Shown: positions 34,396-48,187, counted from the first letter of the stretch. The stretch is DNA of 64,000 bases from Letharia columbiana (GCF_014066305.1 NW_023501043.1:1240001-1304000); one strand, 5' to 3'. The notes: generated from the sequence alone by a model not told the origin. Numbers and translations are program-made.

Positions 34396-35490
34396 GATAA
34401 GAGCTCTAACTCTAAATTAAATTAAATTTTATTTATTTTCTATATAATAAATAGCTTATTACTATTACTATAGATTACTAATTAATTATATTCTTATTTA
34501 AAAAAAGTATTTACTTAATAATCTTATTCTTAATATATCTTACTAATCGAGTAAATTATCTTCTTAATAAATTATTTAAAACTATAATTAATAAATTAAT
34601 TTTACTAATAACTCGATTTAAGATTATATATAATTAATTATAAATAAAGATCTTAGAATATAGATATAAATCGATTTACTATAATAATTAATTTTAAATC
34701 TTATTAATTATTATATTAAAGATTAATTAAATTAAAAATTAAATATATTAAAAAAAAATTATTTAAATTAATCGAGGTTAGAGGAATATATAATATATAA
34801 TATTATTAATTATTAGATTTATTTTTAGAAATATAATAATTAAGTATTTTAAATCTAATATATTTAATTTATAAATATATTCTATTATATAAATATATAT
34901 ACTATTTTAAATTTCTTAATAATATTATTATATATATATTTATTTTAATTTTAAATAATAAGATAAAAGTAATATTTATTTAAAGATATTTATTATTTTA
35001 ATAGATAAAAGAAAACTATTTTTTTTATTAATAACTTAATCTCTATTATTATAAATAATCTTAATTTAAAAAAATTTATTAAGAATTTAATTATTAGATT
35101 AAACGATATTCTTATTAAAAATATAAAGAATTATTCTAAAAATATAAAAATTAATTATTTAATATAAATTAAGATTATTATAAGTAATATTATTTAGCTA
35201 AATAATAAAATTATTTAATAATTACTTAATAAATTAATTAATAGCTTCTTATTTTTAGAGCTTATTAAAATATTATTATTTATATTTAATAATTTTTAAA
35301 TAAATTTCTTTATATTAATTCGATTCTAACTAATTAAATTAAAATTATAAATATATTTTTTATAAATCTAAAGATTTAAATATAATTTTAAAAAATAAAA
35401 CGCTTTTAATATAAATTTAACAATGAAACTTAATTTAATATTTTTAATAATTAAAAAAATTTAAAAAAATTATTATAAAAATATATAACT
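34396..35490. other. Extremely AT-rich sequence, unassigned
   Basis: Almost only A and T, with a few TCGA-type islands. I recognise no element. It ends at the A that flanks the next Helitron-like copy. Confidence 0.4.
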
Positions 35491-35491
35491 A

Positions 35492-37447
35492 CAAGTAAAG
35501 GCCCATGAATTAAATTCATGGAGTTGGATTTTTCCAAGTCAAATCGAATTTTAGCCCTAGCCCTAAGTCAAATCGAACTCTGATCGCTTGCTGTGCGTTT
35601 TTGACCTACTTCCACCACTACAAAATTGATTTAATCTATATAGTATACAGGCACATATATACGGAGAGAGGCGCGCTAAGGCCTAATTAGGAAAGTGTAA
35701 TAATTACTCACAAAAAACAGAGAAAGGCCATGTCCTTATGGCAAGAAGTATCGAAATACCGGAAAGAAATAAAGACAACGTGCTAATTAGTGGTGTGAAT
35801 CCCACAATATCTCCTGCCGCAGTGAAATTTTTCGAATAATGAAATAGCTATAGACATCGGACGGTTTCAATTCGTCCAAATATGCATCGTTCCGGAGTGA
35901 TGATTTGATGTGAAACCGTGGAGAGCATATGACGTGGGATCTTGGAGAGCTGAGCCGTGTTCTTGACGATGGTGGCCTTATTACCGCTTGGTTTCTCCGC
36001 AGTGTTCTCCGCATTTGTCTATTATAGTTCCTCCTCTTACTCCTTAATGTAGTGGGGATAACAGGCTAAGTTGCAGTGGTGTTCTCCGCTTGCTGAGTGA
36101 TGATTTGATGTGGAACCGTGGAGAGCATATGACGTGGGATCTTGGAGAGCTGAGCCGTGTTCTTGGTGCTGGGGGCCTTGTTGCCGCTTGATTTCTCCGC
36201 AGTGTTCTCCATAGTGTTCTCCGCAGTGTTCTCCGCATTTGCCTGTTGTAGTTCCTCCTCTTACTCCTTAATGTAGTGGGGATGACAGGCTAAGTTGCAG
36301 TGGTGTTCTCCGCTTACTGAGTGATGATTTGATGTGGAATCGTGGAGAGCATATGACGTGGGATCTTGGAGAGCTGAGCCGTGTTCTTGGTGCTGGGGGC
36401 CTTGTTGCCGCTTGGTTTCTCCGCAGTGTTCTCCGCATTTGCCTGTTGTAGTTCCTCCTCTTACTTCTTAATGTAGTGGGGATGATAGGCTAAGTTGCAG
36501 TGGTGTTCTCCGCTTATTAAGTGATGATTTGATATAGAACCGTGGAGAGTATATGACGTGGGATCTTGGAGAGCTGAGCCGTGTTCTTGGTGCTGGGGGC
36601 CTTGTTGCCGCTTGGTTTCTCCGTAGTATTCTCCGCATTCGCCTGTTGTACATCCTCCTCTTATTTAACTGAGTGCGAGGGTACCGGAGAGTAAATGTGT
36701 TCATAGGGTGATGAAGAACGGATAGGGGAGGAAGACGCGTCTTAGGAGGTAGCATCGCTGGGTTAAAAGGCACCATCGCTGGCTTAGGAGGAGTATATAG
36801 AGGAGGACGATGGCTGTGAATCCGTTCGGGCTCTTTTTGAGGGCCTTCCAACGCGTTTATGAGTAGTAGTAGGTAGCTGTTGGGCTGCGGCCTCGATTGC
36901 CAGTAGTAGCGGATTCGCGGAGGGGTGGCCTAAGGGCGTCAGTAGGGGCTCTAAGAGGCGGGCAAAAGGGGTGTACGTGCCTGAAACGTTGAGTAACCTT
37001 TAGGCGAGGGGTACCGAAGACGATTATATTCATATTGATGGAATTGGTAGAATTGGTAGAATAGTGGAAGAATAACAAACACACCAACAGGTATTATTAT
37101 TATCCGATCCCGGACGCGTCTGGTGTGACTACCATGACTATCATATTTGAATGTCCATTTAATCCACCAATAGTAGGCCAAACTTCATAATTTTTACAGC
37201 GTTAGAAAGCGCAAAGCGAGCTCTACAATTTGAGGAATTATGAAGTAACTGTATGTATCGCAAGCTGAGTACTTCAAAGTGTAAAACTTCTACATACAAA
37301 TTTTTGATGAGGGAGGCGCGGGAGGGCTACCGGGCTGACTCAGCCGGTCTAACCAAAGGGCGTAGCGAACCCGAATTGATGATTGGCTGCACATACAAAT
37401 TCAAGGTTTTCAAGCTCAGCCCTACCTTATTCTTTTATATATACTGA
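35492..37447 (-). mobile_element. Helitron-like element, full-length copy (1956 bp)
   Basis: Minus-strand start TCAGTATATATAAAAG (37447 downward), end hairpin CCATGAATT-T-AATTCATGG plus GCCTTTACTTG at 35492, with flanking A and T and no duplication. The order is the same as in the copy at 29590, with about four roughly 200-bp repeat units (35888-36660). In the minus direction a proline-rich frame precedes the array (near 36850-36680), and a short TTCTACCAA minisatellite lies at about 37035-37067. Little RIP. A 'gggaggcgcgggagggc' block near 37310 replaces the 'ggttgcggacgctaa' block of the 29590 copy, so at least two subfamilies exist. Confidence 0.75.
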
Positions 37448-37731
37448 TATTATTAAAAAGAGTAAAATTCTTTTTAAATATTTTAAAATATATAATTAAT
37501 AATTTAATATCGTAGCGATTTTATATAGAGATTTTATTTTAAAAAATAAACTTAATTATTTTTAATAATTAAATTAAATTAGATCTTATCGATATATTAT
37601 AATTAAGTAATAATATTAAGAGTAATTTTAAAGTAAAAATAAGCGATAATATTATCTTAAAGAAGAATAAAGGCGATATTAAATAAAATTATAATAATAA
37701 TTATTTTAAATTTATATCGTACTCTTTATAA
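37448..37731. other. AT-rich spacer between two Helitron-like copies
   Basis: RIP-type sequence without recognised content; it separates oppositely oriented copies whose 5' ends face each other. Confidence 0.4.
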
Positions 37732-38168
37732 TTAGTATATATAAAAGAATAAGGTAGGGCTGAGCTTGAAAACCTTGAATTTGTATGTGCAGCCAATCAT
37801 CAATTCAGGGTCACTACGCTCTTTGGTTAGACCGGCTGAGTCATCGCGGGTAAATAAATTAGCGTCCGCAACCATCAAAATCTCGCCCTCCCGCGCCTCC
37901 CTCATCCAAAAATAGGTATACGTTATTCACAATAGTAATAACTTTTTTGTTTTCTATTAAAATTTTGAAATTTTTTTTTTAAAATTTTGAAACGCTGTTT
38001 GCGCTTTCCGAATTTTTAAGAATTTTGAAATTTGGTCTTATAATTATCAAAGCGCAAGGAATTCAAATATCGCTCACCAAAGTTCGCTCACCAAAGATCG
38101 CTCACCTATTTACTCGATAGCCCTGATCAAAAAAATGATTATTAATTTAATTCATAGGCCTTTACTCG
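37732..38168 (+). mobile_element. Helitron-like element, minimal copy (437 bp)
   Basis: Starts TTAGTATATATAAAAGAATAAG after A37731 and ends in 'attaatttaattcat' hairpin sequence plus AGGCCTTTACTCG before T38169. It has one 209-bp unit in place of the repeat array and 3' block. Both termini are intact, which makes it the best copy for defining the ends of the family. Confidence 0.7.
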
Positions 38169-38169
38169 T

Positions 38170-39889
38170 ATAATATAATAAATTATAATTTTATTAATAT
38201 TTCTATAATTATTAAAAAAAAGTTGGTTATTAAAATAAGAGATCGCGTTTTAAATAGCGTTAGTTATAGCGATTTAATTATTATTAAAACTTATTTATAT
38301 CTATTATTAAATATTAATTTAATAATTATAACTTTTATATAAAAATCGATTTTAATTATTAATATAATATTATTTATAATCTTATTAAATTATAAATAAA
38401 TTAAAATTAATAATAAAATTAATATTTTTTATAAAACTATTATTATTATTTTTAAATAAATTTAAATAAAATAAAAATAAAAGTCTTTAATAATTATTTA
38501 TTTATTTATTTTATATATTATTTAATAGAGAAAAAAATATAATATTAAGTTTAAAGAATATAATTATAATTATTAAATAATTTAAATAGAGAAAAATATA
38601 TATTAAGTAAGAAATATATATAAAATATATATAAAATATAGATAAAATATAGATAAAATATATATAAAATATATATAAAATATAAAAGAAAAATTAAATT
38701 ATTTATAAGTAAAAAAAAAATATATATATATATTTAACGCGAAAAGTTTTAATAACTAAAAATAGAATACTATATTAAAAAAAATTACGATATTTTATAA
38801 TTATTATTAATATAAAAATCTTCTTATTCTATAGTTTAAAGTTCTTTAATTTATATAAGAAATTATTAAAAAATATATATATAATATAAAAAGTTTTAAT
38901 ATATAAAAAAGAAATATTATATTAAAAAAATTTATAATATTTTAATATTATTATTAACGCGAAAAACTATTTATATTATATTTAAAGTTTTTTTATCTAA
39001 TAAAAAAGAATTATCTATATATTCTAATTTATAATTATTTTATAAATTTAAAAAATTATTAAATTTATATTATAATAGAATTATTATAAAAACATTTTTT
39101 AAATAATATTTTCTATATTAGATTACTTCTTTATTTAATATTTAATTTTATTTAATACTATTATAAAGTAAGTCTCTCGCTATATAAATATTATAATAAA
39201 AAAAATTATTATCTATTATATAAAAGTTTTTAAAAAATATAAAATTTAATATATTTAAAAGAAGATATTATAGATAAAGTTATTTTTTAATATTTAAATT
39301 AATATAATATATTCTTTTAATAATACTTCCATATCTCTAATATAAACTTTATTTAAATATATCTTATTTATTCTTTTTTTAAATATATTATATTAATAGA
39401 TTAATATAGAAGAAATCTTTTATTTATTTTTACTATTAATATTATTTATTTAGCTAGAAAAAGACTATTAACTTAAATTAATATTTATATATTATATTAT
39501 TATTTAATTTAAATTATTATTATTATTAAATATTATATTATATTAGTTTAAAAGAGAAATAAAGGATTATTTAATAAAAAAATTATAATTATATAATTTA
39601 AAGCTAAAAATTCTTTAATAAACTTTTATAAAGTATATTTATTATATATTTTAATACTCTTAAATCTTATTTATCTAGTCTAAATCTATACTATTCTAAT
39701 CTATATTACTTTTTATACTCTATATAAAAATTAATCTAATTATTACTCTTAAAAATATATTTAAAAATATATCTATAAATTTTAATATTAATATAAATCT
39801 TTATATTAAGATAAGCGTTATATTCAATTAATAAATAGAGATTATAAAATATTACTTAATAATTCTATTTAGATTTATTATCTAATATT
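38170..39889. other. Extremely AT-rich sequence with a 12-bp repeat
   Basis: No element identified. A tandem run of 'ataaaatatata'-type 12-mers occupies about 38618-38692, with G variants (atagataaaata). The rest is RIP-type AT sequence with occasional 'aacgcgaaaa' islands. Confidence 0.4.
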
Positions 39890-40062
39890 TGTTACGAGCG
39901 TACCCTTGACACACCACTCAGCCCTCAGCCCTATGGCTAGCGGGCCTTGGCGGAGGCATCTCCTACTATATCATGCCTCCTTCCCACATACATAGTTCGG
40001 TAGCCTTATTATCCTAGTTCTACCTCACCCATACTGGTATCGTACCTATGCTGGTCCTGACA
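39890..40062 (+). repeat. LTR (173 bp), not RIP-mutated
   Basis: TGTTACGAGCGTA...GGTCCTGACA with canonical TG/CA ends. It is the same family as the mutated LTR at 27708. No polypurine tract lies before it, so it is either a 5' LTR with its leader or a solo LTR. No 5-bp target duplication is visible at its edges. Normal base composition. Confidence 0.75.
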
Positions 40063-40391
40063 TTATAATAAGGCTCCTTCGTACACCCGGCGAAGAGAAA
40101 CACATACGGGCCAATCAACGCACACTCACGCCCATTCGGATTAGCGGACGAATGGTTAATAAACAAACGCGCTGGCAAGGGCTTTGTCAAGATACTAACT
40201 TGAGACCAAGACACCACGACCGGTTAAGGTCAAGACAGGAACTTGAGGCATCGTATCCTTGGGTCAGCCCACCAAACGGGTAATTCGTTTCGGCATGACG
40301 GAACGGCCTCTGGACAGCAGGAGGGATAAAGCACCGCTGGACCATTCGTACTGCAAGCGAATCAGAAAGAAACTGACGGACAACAACACCC
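40063..40391 (+). other. GC-normal 329-bp segment after the LTR
   Basis: It begins TTATAATAAGGCTCC and lacks an obvious TGG primer site. Probably leader sequence of an LTR element truncated at 40391, where the RIP-mutated Tc1 copy starts. No coding frame is supported; the 65-residue minus-strand frame crosses the LTR boundary. Confidence 0.35.
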
Positions 40392-41975
40392 TATACGAAG
40401 TATATATATAATAGCGATATTAATAGAGTATATAATAGTAATAATATTAAAGTATTAATTATAGTATAGAGGAATAGAGGGAGAGTATAAAGACTTTTAG
40501 TATATAAGTCTCGTTTATATAGTATAATAGATAGGAATCTTCTTACTATTCTCTATCTTAATTATCTTTTATTAATATATCTAATATTTAAAGTATTAAT
40601 TATAATAATAGAACTCGAATTTAAGTACTTACTTTAACTGAGGCTAGGATTACTATTAAAATTATTACTATAATTATCGAAATATCTTATTAAATTATTA
40701 ATCGACTTTAGAAATAAGCCTGTGATAGAGGATACGATTTTACTATATTTAAAAAACTCTTAATATTATATATTATAGATAAGTCTAGATTCGAATATTT
40801 CTTAATTATTATATCTATACTTAAGAGTATAATTCTAGATATTATATAAAAAAACCGCTATAGTCGTAAAAAGACTTCTTTTATACTTATTATTAAATAA
40901 AAAATCTTATTTATAATAATACTACGAGTACTTAGATGTAATAATTTCCGAGTTTATAAAATTATTAAAAAATTATCTCTTATAGAAGTTATAATAAAAG
41001 TATATTATTAATTCGCTTTATAATATAAGAATTAAATTATAGAAGATTAAAAAAGAGTAATTTAAAGTAATAAGATTAGTATAATCTTAAATTCTTAATA
41101 GAAAAGAGTGCGTATATAGCGTTAATCTAATAAGATCTTCGTTAAATCTAATATATAACGTCGTTTCGTAGATACTATAAAGTTTATATTCTAGAAATAT
41201 TTTTTTTATAATAAAAAGAGTTCTTATTATATCTAGAAAGTCGAGATCGCTATTAAAAAGAAGAAGTATATTAAAAATCTCGCTAAAATTAATATTACTT
41301 TAAAATCTAACGCTAAATAAGCTTAAAAACTTAAGATTAATATAAGATATATAAATCTTCGAAATTCTCTTAATAAAAAGCTTATATAAAACTTTATTAC
41401 TAAGATTAAAAAAGTTACTATTAAGAGAAAAAAAAGGGGAATTAATTAATATCGCTATTAGAAAAAGATATATATTCTTATATTTCTTATATTTCTTCTT
41501 CTTATTAGATATAGATTCTTATTTTAAAGCTTTTAAAGTTCGCTTAAAAGTATAAATAAGAAAGACTTAATATAATAATTATAAAAGATAAAGTCTTAAT
41601 ATACGTATTAAAGTATTAAGAAGCGATATTTATATTATTTAATATTATTAGAATAGTCTAATATAATAACTCTTTAAATCTTAATATAATTAAGTCTTAT
41701 TAGCTATAAATAAAACGTCGTATTACTTAAAAAGATATATTAAGAACTTATAAGAAAGTCAAAAAATAGATAACTATATTATTAAAATTACAAGCTTATT
41801 TAAAAGAGGATTTAGAAGTAAATAAAGCGAATATCGAGATATATTATAAAGGTAATACGCTTTAAAGATAGTAATAAGTATAGAAAAGATTATAAGAGAG
41901 ATAATATATAATTATACGACTTCGTCGAGCGAGCTAATAAGTATATACGTAATTATATAAAGTATTATCGTTAAA
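40392..41975 (+). pseudogene. RIP-mutated Tc1 transposase copy
   Basis: With stops ignored, the plus strand reads as the same transposase as the element at 17575. Near 40645 ITIKIITIIIEIS matches IATQIVTAITEIS; near 40870 SRKKTSFIL matches GREKTSFIL. Near 41180-41330 are RRFVDTIKFIFWKYF and NLAKIN, and near 41430 TIKRKKRGINQYRYQKK, followed by the equivalent intron. The site of the 533-bp MITE is uninterrupted (AACGTCGTTTCGTAG near 41160). The 5' inverted repeat is missing (starts at 'tacgaagtata', joined to GC-normal DNA), and the 3' end is cut about 60 bases before the repeat by the next element. Nearly all changes are C-to-T or G-to-A. Confidence 0.8.
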
Positions 41976-43229
41976 ACGTCCTCCCCTACATACTCCTCCT
42001 AAGCCAGCGATAGGTGGGTTAAACTGACATTCAAATATTGTAGTCACACCAAACGCGTCTGGGATCGGATAATAATCCTTCCACCTATTTGTGTAACCAT
42101 TCTTCTTCCACCATTCTACCAATTCTACCAATTCTACCAATTCTACCAATTCCACCAATATGAACACATTTACCCTCGGTACCCTCGCACTCAGTTGAAC
42201 AAGAGAAGGATCTACAACAGGCGAATGCGGAGAACACTACGGAGAACATTGCGGAGACAGTCATCAGCAGCAGTGACACAACAGGCCTACTCTCCACGGT
42301 CTCACACCAATCCACTCAGCCAGTGCAAGAGAAGTCAATACAGCAGGCGAATGCGGAGAACACTGCGGAGAAACCAAGCGGCAACAAGGCCCCCAGCACC
42401 AAGAACACGGCTCAGCTCTCCAAGATCCCACGTCATATGCTCTCCACGGTTCCACATCAAATCATCACTCAGCAAGCGGAGAACACCACTACAACTTGGC
42501 CTGTCATCCCCACTGCATTGATAACATCGCAAGAGGAGGAACTATAACAGGCAAATGCGGAGAACACTGCGGAGAACAGTACGGAGAACACTGCGGAGAA
42601 ACCAAGCGGCAACAAGGCCCCCAGCACCAAGAACACGGCTCAGCTCTCCAAGATCCCACGTCATATGCTCTCCACGATTCCACATCAAATCATCACTCAG
42701 CAAGCGGGGAACACCACTGCAACTTGGCCTGTCATCCCCACTGCATTGATATGATACATCACTGCAATGAGCACACAAGAGAAGGATCTACTGCGACGAT
42801 CACAGCCAATTGGGCCACTGCAGAAGGAAGTTCGGACGATACATATTTGGACGAATTGAAACCGTCCGATGTCTTGCTCTGACAGCTATTTCATTATTCG
42901 AAAGATTTCACTGCGGCAGGAGATAATGTGGGATTCACACCACTAATTGACATGTTATCTCTATTTCTTTCCGGTATTTTAATACTTCTTGCCATAAGAA
43001 TATGGCCTTTCTCTGTTTTTTTATAGGCAATTATTACGGATCAATCCTCTACACTCGATATACCTTCCTAATTAGGCCTTAGCGCGCCTCTCCGTATATA
43101 TATGTCTATATGTAGGTCAAAAACGCACAGCAAGCGATCAGAGTTCGATTTGACTTAGGGCTAGGGCTAAAATTCGATTTGACTTAGAAAAATCCAACTC
43201 CATGAATTTAATTCGTGGGCCTTTACTTG
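41976..43229 (+). mobile_element. Helitron-like element, 5'-truncated copy
   Basis: Begins abruptly at about 41976 (ACGTCCTCCCCTACATACTC) inside the RIP-mutated Tc1 and keeps the 3' terminus: hairpin CATGAATTTAATTCGTGGG and CCTTTACTTG ending at 43229 before T. It carries the TTCTACCAA minisatellite (42106-42160), about 2.5 roughly 200-bp repeat units (42190-42755), and the 3' block with an open end reading LDELKPSDVLL (to 42882). In the BIR-type frame the part 42195-42547 is open (QQANAENTAEKPSGN). Not RIP-mutated. Confidence 0.7.
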
Positions 43230-45889
43230 TAGTTATATATAGAGATTAAAAAATAGATTTTAATTAGAAATTTTAATATTATTAGCGAAATCTATCTTAA
43301 TAATATTAAAAAATTAATTTTTAAAATATAATATAATAAGAATATAGATATATAATAAATTTTATTTTTAAAATTTAATAATATAAATATAAATTAAAAT
43401 TTAATTTATTACTTATAAAGTTAATTAAAATTAAAATTAATTAATATTTTAATTAATTATACTTCGCTTTTATAAAGATAAAAAAAAAATATATTATAAA
43501 GTTAATTAATATAGATTATAATATATAATAAATTAAATTATATTAGAAGTATTTCTAAAGATTATAATCTATATTAATTATTTAATTAATATATCGTTTA
43601 AGATATTATTCTATTAAATAAGATAGAAAAAAGTTATTATATTATAATAGAGAATAAAAAAAATAAAAAAAAATCTAATATCTTTCTCTTTAGAATATTA
43701 TTTATAAGAATTTTTAACTTTAATTTAAATATTCTAATAATTAAATTAAATTAATTAATTAATAGTTTATTTATTAAATAAAAGATCTTTTATAACTTTA
43801 ATTTATTTTAAATTATAGATAAAAGTTATAAAGAGATTTAATTAATTAAATTTAATAATAGAGTAATAATATTCTAATAAAGTTATTTTATAAATTATAA
43901 ATCTTCTTAATAGAAGAAAGAGAGAATAATATATTATTTATTAATTTAATTATTTATAATAACTCTATTAATATAAATATTAAAAACTATTTAATAGATA
44001 TTAATTTAAATAATCTTTTAATTTATTTTTAATTAATAAAATTTATTATTTTCGATAGCTATATAGATATTATAGATAGAATATTATAATAATCTATTAA
44101 AATATAATTAAATTTATTACGATAAATCTATATTATATATTTATAGAAAGTTAATAATTAATAAAATAGAAGAAATAAATAATATAAATTTATAATATAA
44201 AATAAGTATTATTTATATAAAGTTATCTTAATTAATAATTTCTCTAATTTATAAAATAATTCTTTTATTTCTACTTCGCTAAGTAAGAAGACTTTTATTT
44301 AATATATTATATATATTATATATATTATTATATTATAATATTTATTAAATAAAAAATATAAAAGAATAGCGTCGAGATATATAGAATTAATAATAATATA
44401 AAATATTAAATCTTTTATTAATTTAAGTTTTTATTAACATATTTCTAATTTTAGATATATCTAAAAAATTATTAATATTATTCTTTTAAATTATAATAAT
44501 TTTATTTAAAATAGAATAATTATAAATATATAAATTATAATATTATAAATTTTTATAAAGTAACTTATAATCTCTTATATTTAAATTAATTTTTAATCTT
44601 TTAAATATTAATATAAAAATATTAATATAGAAATTAATATATTTAAAGATTATAGCTATTTTATAATAAAGTATCTAATTAATATAATTATAACAATTAT
44701 ATTTTTTAAAGTTAATATAAAAAATGCGATTAAAAAAAGTTATATTATATTTTAAATTAATTTTAAATATTATTTATAATATAAATTTAATTAAAAATTC
44801 ATATTTAATTTTTTTAGAGATATTAAGATAGATATATAAGTAGTAATTTTTTTTTTCAAGATTTTATATATATAAAAGATGATTAAATAATGAATTAGAA
44901 TTTATTATAAAATTATAAAGATTATATTATTATATTAAACGCTATAACGATAAAACTTTTTATAATTCTTAATAAAATTTAAGATTTCTAATATTAAAGA
45001 ATAGAGAATTTAATTAATAATATACTCGCTAAAATTGATTAGATTATTTATACTTATTTTAATATTTTTATAATTTTATTTTATATTATTTACTTCTTAA
45101 TTAATATCTATTTTAAATATATTAATTTTAATTTTTTTATTATTATAATATTACTCGATTATATTATAACTATTATAAATTTAATTTATAAAATCTAAAT
45201 TATATTATATAGATTTTATAATATATAAATAATATATAATATAATTAGCGAGCTTTATTAAAGATTAAATAAAATTTAAATAAAAATTAAAAGATAGATT
45301 AAAAGATTATAAATTATTAAAAAAATATTATTAGAAAAATCTATTAATAAATCTTATAATAGAGAATCTTTAATAACATCTTTATCTTATTTAAAAGCTT
45401 CTTCTTAATAATATTTAAAATCTAATATATATTAAAAGATTTTAAAATAGAATAATAAAGAATAAATAAAGAAGAAAAATATATTTTAAAAGATAATATC
45501 GCTAAGTTAAAAGATATTATTATTAATTTAAAAGAAATTTATAAAAAAAAAAAAAAAAAAAAAACTCTTTTTAAGAATTTTTTAATTTGTTTATAAATAG
45601 TAGTAAATAGTTATTAAACTAGTTTATAATCTTAATTATTAATAATAATAAATTTGCTAAAAGATGATTTAGAGATATTAATAAAGACTCTAAAAGACGA
45701 ATAAAAGAGATATATATATCTTAAATATTAAATAATTTTTAAATAAGAAATATTAAGAATAATTATATTTATATTAATAAAATTAATAGAATTAATAAAG
45801 TAATAAAAGAATAATAATTATATAAATAAATAAAAGAATTATTATTTAATCTTAAACGTATTTAATATAATTATAATATTTAAATATTA
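43230..45889. other. Extremely AT-rich sequence, unassigned
   Basis: 2.6 kb with hardly any G or C outside TCGA/GCGA islands. Includes an A-run of about 22 bases at 45544-45565. No protein motif recovered in either direction. Similar in texture to 34396-35490 and 38170-39889, so these may be fragments of one ancient element. Confidence 0.4.
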
Positions 45890-47249
45890 ATTTAATTTAT
45901 TAATAATAAGTTAAACTTTATAATTTTTATAGCGTTAGAAAATATAAAGCGAGCTTTATAATTTAAAGAATTATAAAATAACTATATTTATTATAAGCTA
46001 AATACTTTAAAATATAAAATTTTTATATATAAATTTTTAATAAGAAAATATAAAAGAGCTATCAAGTTAACTTAATTAATCTAATTAAAAAAAATAAAAA
46101 AGTTAAATTTATAATTAACTATATATATAAATTTTCAATTTTAAAATTCAACTCTATTTTATTTTTTTATATATATTAATATATTTTATTAATTTATTTA
46201 TTAAAAAGCTTTTCTATCTATAATATCTTCTTCTAAATATATTTAATCTAATATTCTTTTTTATTATTATAATATTTATATAATAAAAAGTTTACTTTAT
46301 AATAATATTAAATAAGATTAAATATTAAATAAAGTAATAATTTAAAAGAAAGAATATTACTTATAAAGTTTCTTTATAATAATTATTATATATAAAAGAA
46401 TAAGATAGAATTAAATTTAAAAATCTTAAATTTATATATAAAATTAATTATAAATTCGAGATTATTATATCTTTTAATTAAATTATCTAAGTTAACTCGC
46501 TAGCTTACTCGAGCTCTTTTATTAAAAAAAAAGATATATATTATTAATATATAAAAGAACCTTTTTATTTTCTATTAAAACTTTAAAAATTAAATTAAAT
46601 TATAAAATAAAATATAAACTTTTAGATAAAAAGAATTTTTAAATTTAATCTTATAATTATTAAAGCGTAAGAAACTTAAATATTACTTATTAAAGTTTAC
46701 TCGATAATTAAATAATCTTATTTAAATATATATTATTTAATTTTTAAAATAAGATTTTTATTCTCTATTAAAGTTTTAAATTTTTCTTTTTAAATTATAG
46801 AATAAAATATAAGCTTTTAAATTAAAAAAAGAATTCTAAATTTAATCTTATAATTATTAAAGTGTAAGAAATTTAAATATCGCTTATTAAAGTTCGCTCG
46901 ATAGTCGAATAGCTCTAATCAGATATATATTATTTAATATTAAAATTTTAATTTTTTTTTTAAACTATAGAATAAATTATAGGCTTTTTTAAAAAAAATT
47001 CTAAATTTAGTCTTATAATTATTAAATTATAAGGAATTTAAATATTATTTATTAAAAATCGCTCGATAGCTAAATAACTCTAATTAAAAAATAATAGAAA
47101 TATATTACTAATATATAGAATAATCTTTTTATCTTCTATCAAATTCTTATAATTTTTTTTTAAATTATAGAACGAAATCTAGGCTTTTAAATAAAGTAAT
47201 AGTTATTAAATTTAGTCTTATAATTATTAAAGTATAAAAAATCTAAATA
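45890..47249. mobile_element. RIP-mutated Helitron-like copies with about four 209-bp units
   Basis: 45890-46180 is a minus-orientation 5' part ('gttaaactttataatttttatagcgttag' ... 'tatatatattaata'). At about 46390 a plus-orientation copy starts ('tatatataaaagaataagataga') and continues through about four RIP-mutated 209-bp units, recognisable by 'cttataattattaaagYgtaagaaa' at roughly 46655, 46850, 47015 and 47220. It abuts the 5' end of the next copy at 47250 without spacer. Confidence 0.55.
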
Positions 47250-48187
47250 TTAGTATATATAAAAGAATAAGATAGAGCTAAGCTTGAAAACCTTGAATTT
47301 GTATGTGTAGCCAATCATAAATTTGGGTTCGCTACGCTCTTTGGTTAGACCGGCTAAGTCAGCCCGGTAGCCCTCCCGCGCCTCCCTTGTGAAAAATTTG
47401 TATGGAGATGTTTTACACTTTGAAGTACTCAGCTTGCGATACATATATAATTCCTCAAGTTGTAGAGCTCGCTTTGCGCTTTCTAACGCTGTAAAAGTAA
47501 TGAAGTTTGGCCTACTATTGGTTGGTTAAACTGACATTCAAAGATTGTAGTCACACCAAACGCGTCCGGGATCGGATAATAATCCTTCCACCTGTTTGTA
47601 TAACCATTCTTCTTCCACTATTCTACCACGTCAGCCAGTCACTCAGTCAGCCACTCAGCTAGCCACTCAGTCTAATACTCTACAAGAGGAGGAGCAAGAG
47701 GAGGAACTACAACAGGCAAATGCGGAGAACACTGCGGAGAAACCAAGCGGCAACAAGGCCACCATCGTCAAGAACACGGCTCAGCTCTCCAAGATCCCAC
47801 GTCATATGCTCTCCACGGTTCCACATCAAATCATCACTCAGCAAGCGGAGAACACCACTACATGCATTGATATGGTACATCACTGCAATAACGTCATAAG
47901 AGGAGGATCTACTGCGACGATTATAGTCAATTAGGCCTCTACAGGAGGAACATCGCAAGAGGAGGAACTATAACAGGCAAATGCGGAGAACACTGCGGAG
48001 AACACTACGGAGAACACTGCGGAGAAACCAAGCGGCAACAAGGCCACCATCGTCAAGAACACGGCTCAGCTCTCCAAGATCCCACGTCATATGCTCTCCA
48101 CGGTTCCACATCAAATCATCACTCAGCAAGCGGAGAACACCACTGCAACTTGGCCTGTCATCCCCACTGCATTGATATGGTACATCA
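47250..48187 (+). mobile_element. Helitron-like element, 3'-truncated copy
   Basis: Starts TTAGTATATATAAAAGAATAAG after A47249. It contains the 'gcctcccttgtgaaaa' subfamily block, a shortened minisatellite and two roughly 200-bp repeat units (47690-48180). At 47630-47860 the BIR-type frame is open and includes the SATQ-rich part (QSATQLATQSNTLQEEEQ), otherwise seen only in the BIR-LTR ORF. It is cut at 48188 by the LTR-like end of the gypsy element. Mostly not RIP-mutated. Confidence 0.7.

Noticed and set aside
40063..40391. GC-normal segment considered as an rRNA or tRNA gene
   Set aside because: No cloverleaf, no conserved rRNA string; it directly follows an LTR and is better read as element leader.
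23674..47249. Repeated 209-bp units considered as a CRISPR-like array
   Set aside because: Units are long and adjacent without unique spacers, and they lie within Helitron-like elements in a eukaryotic genome.
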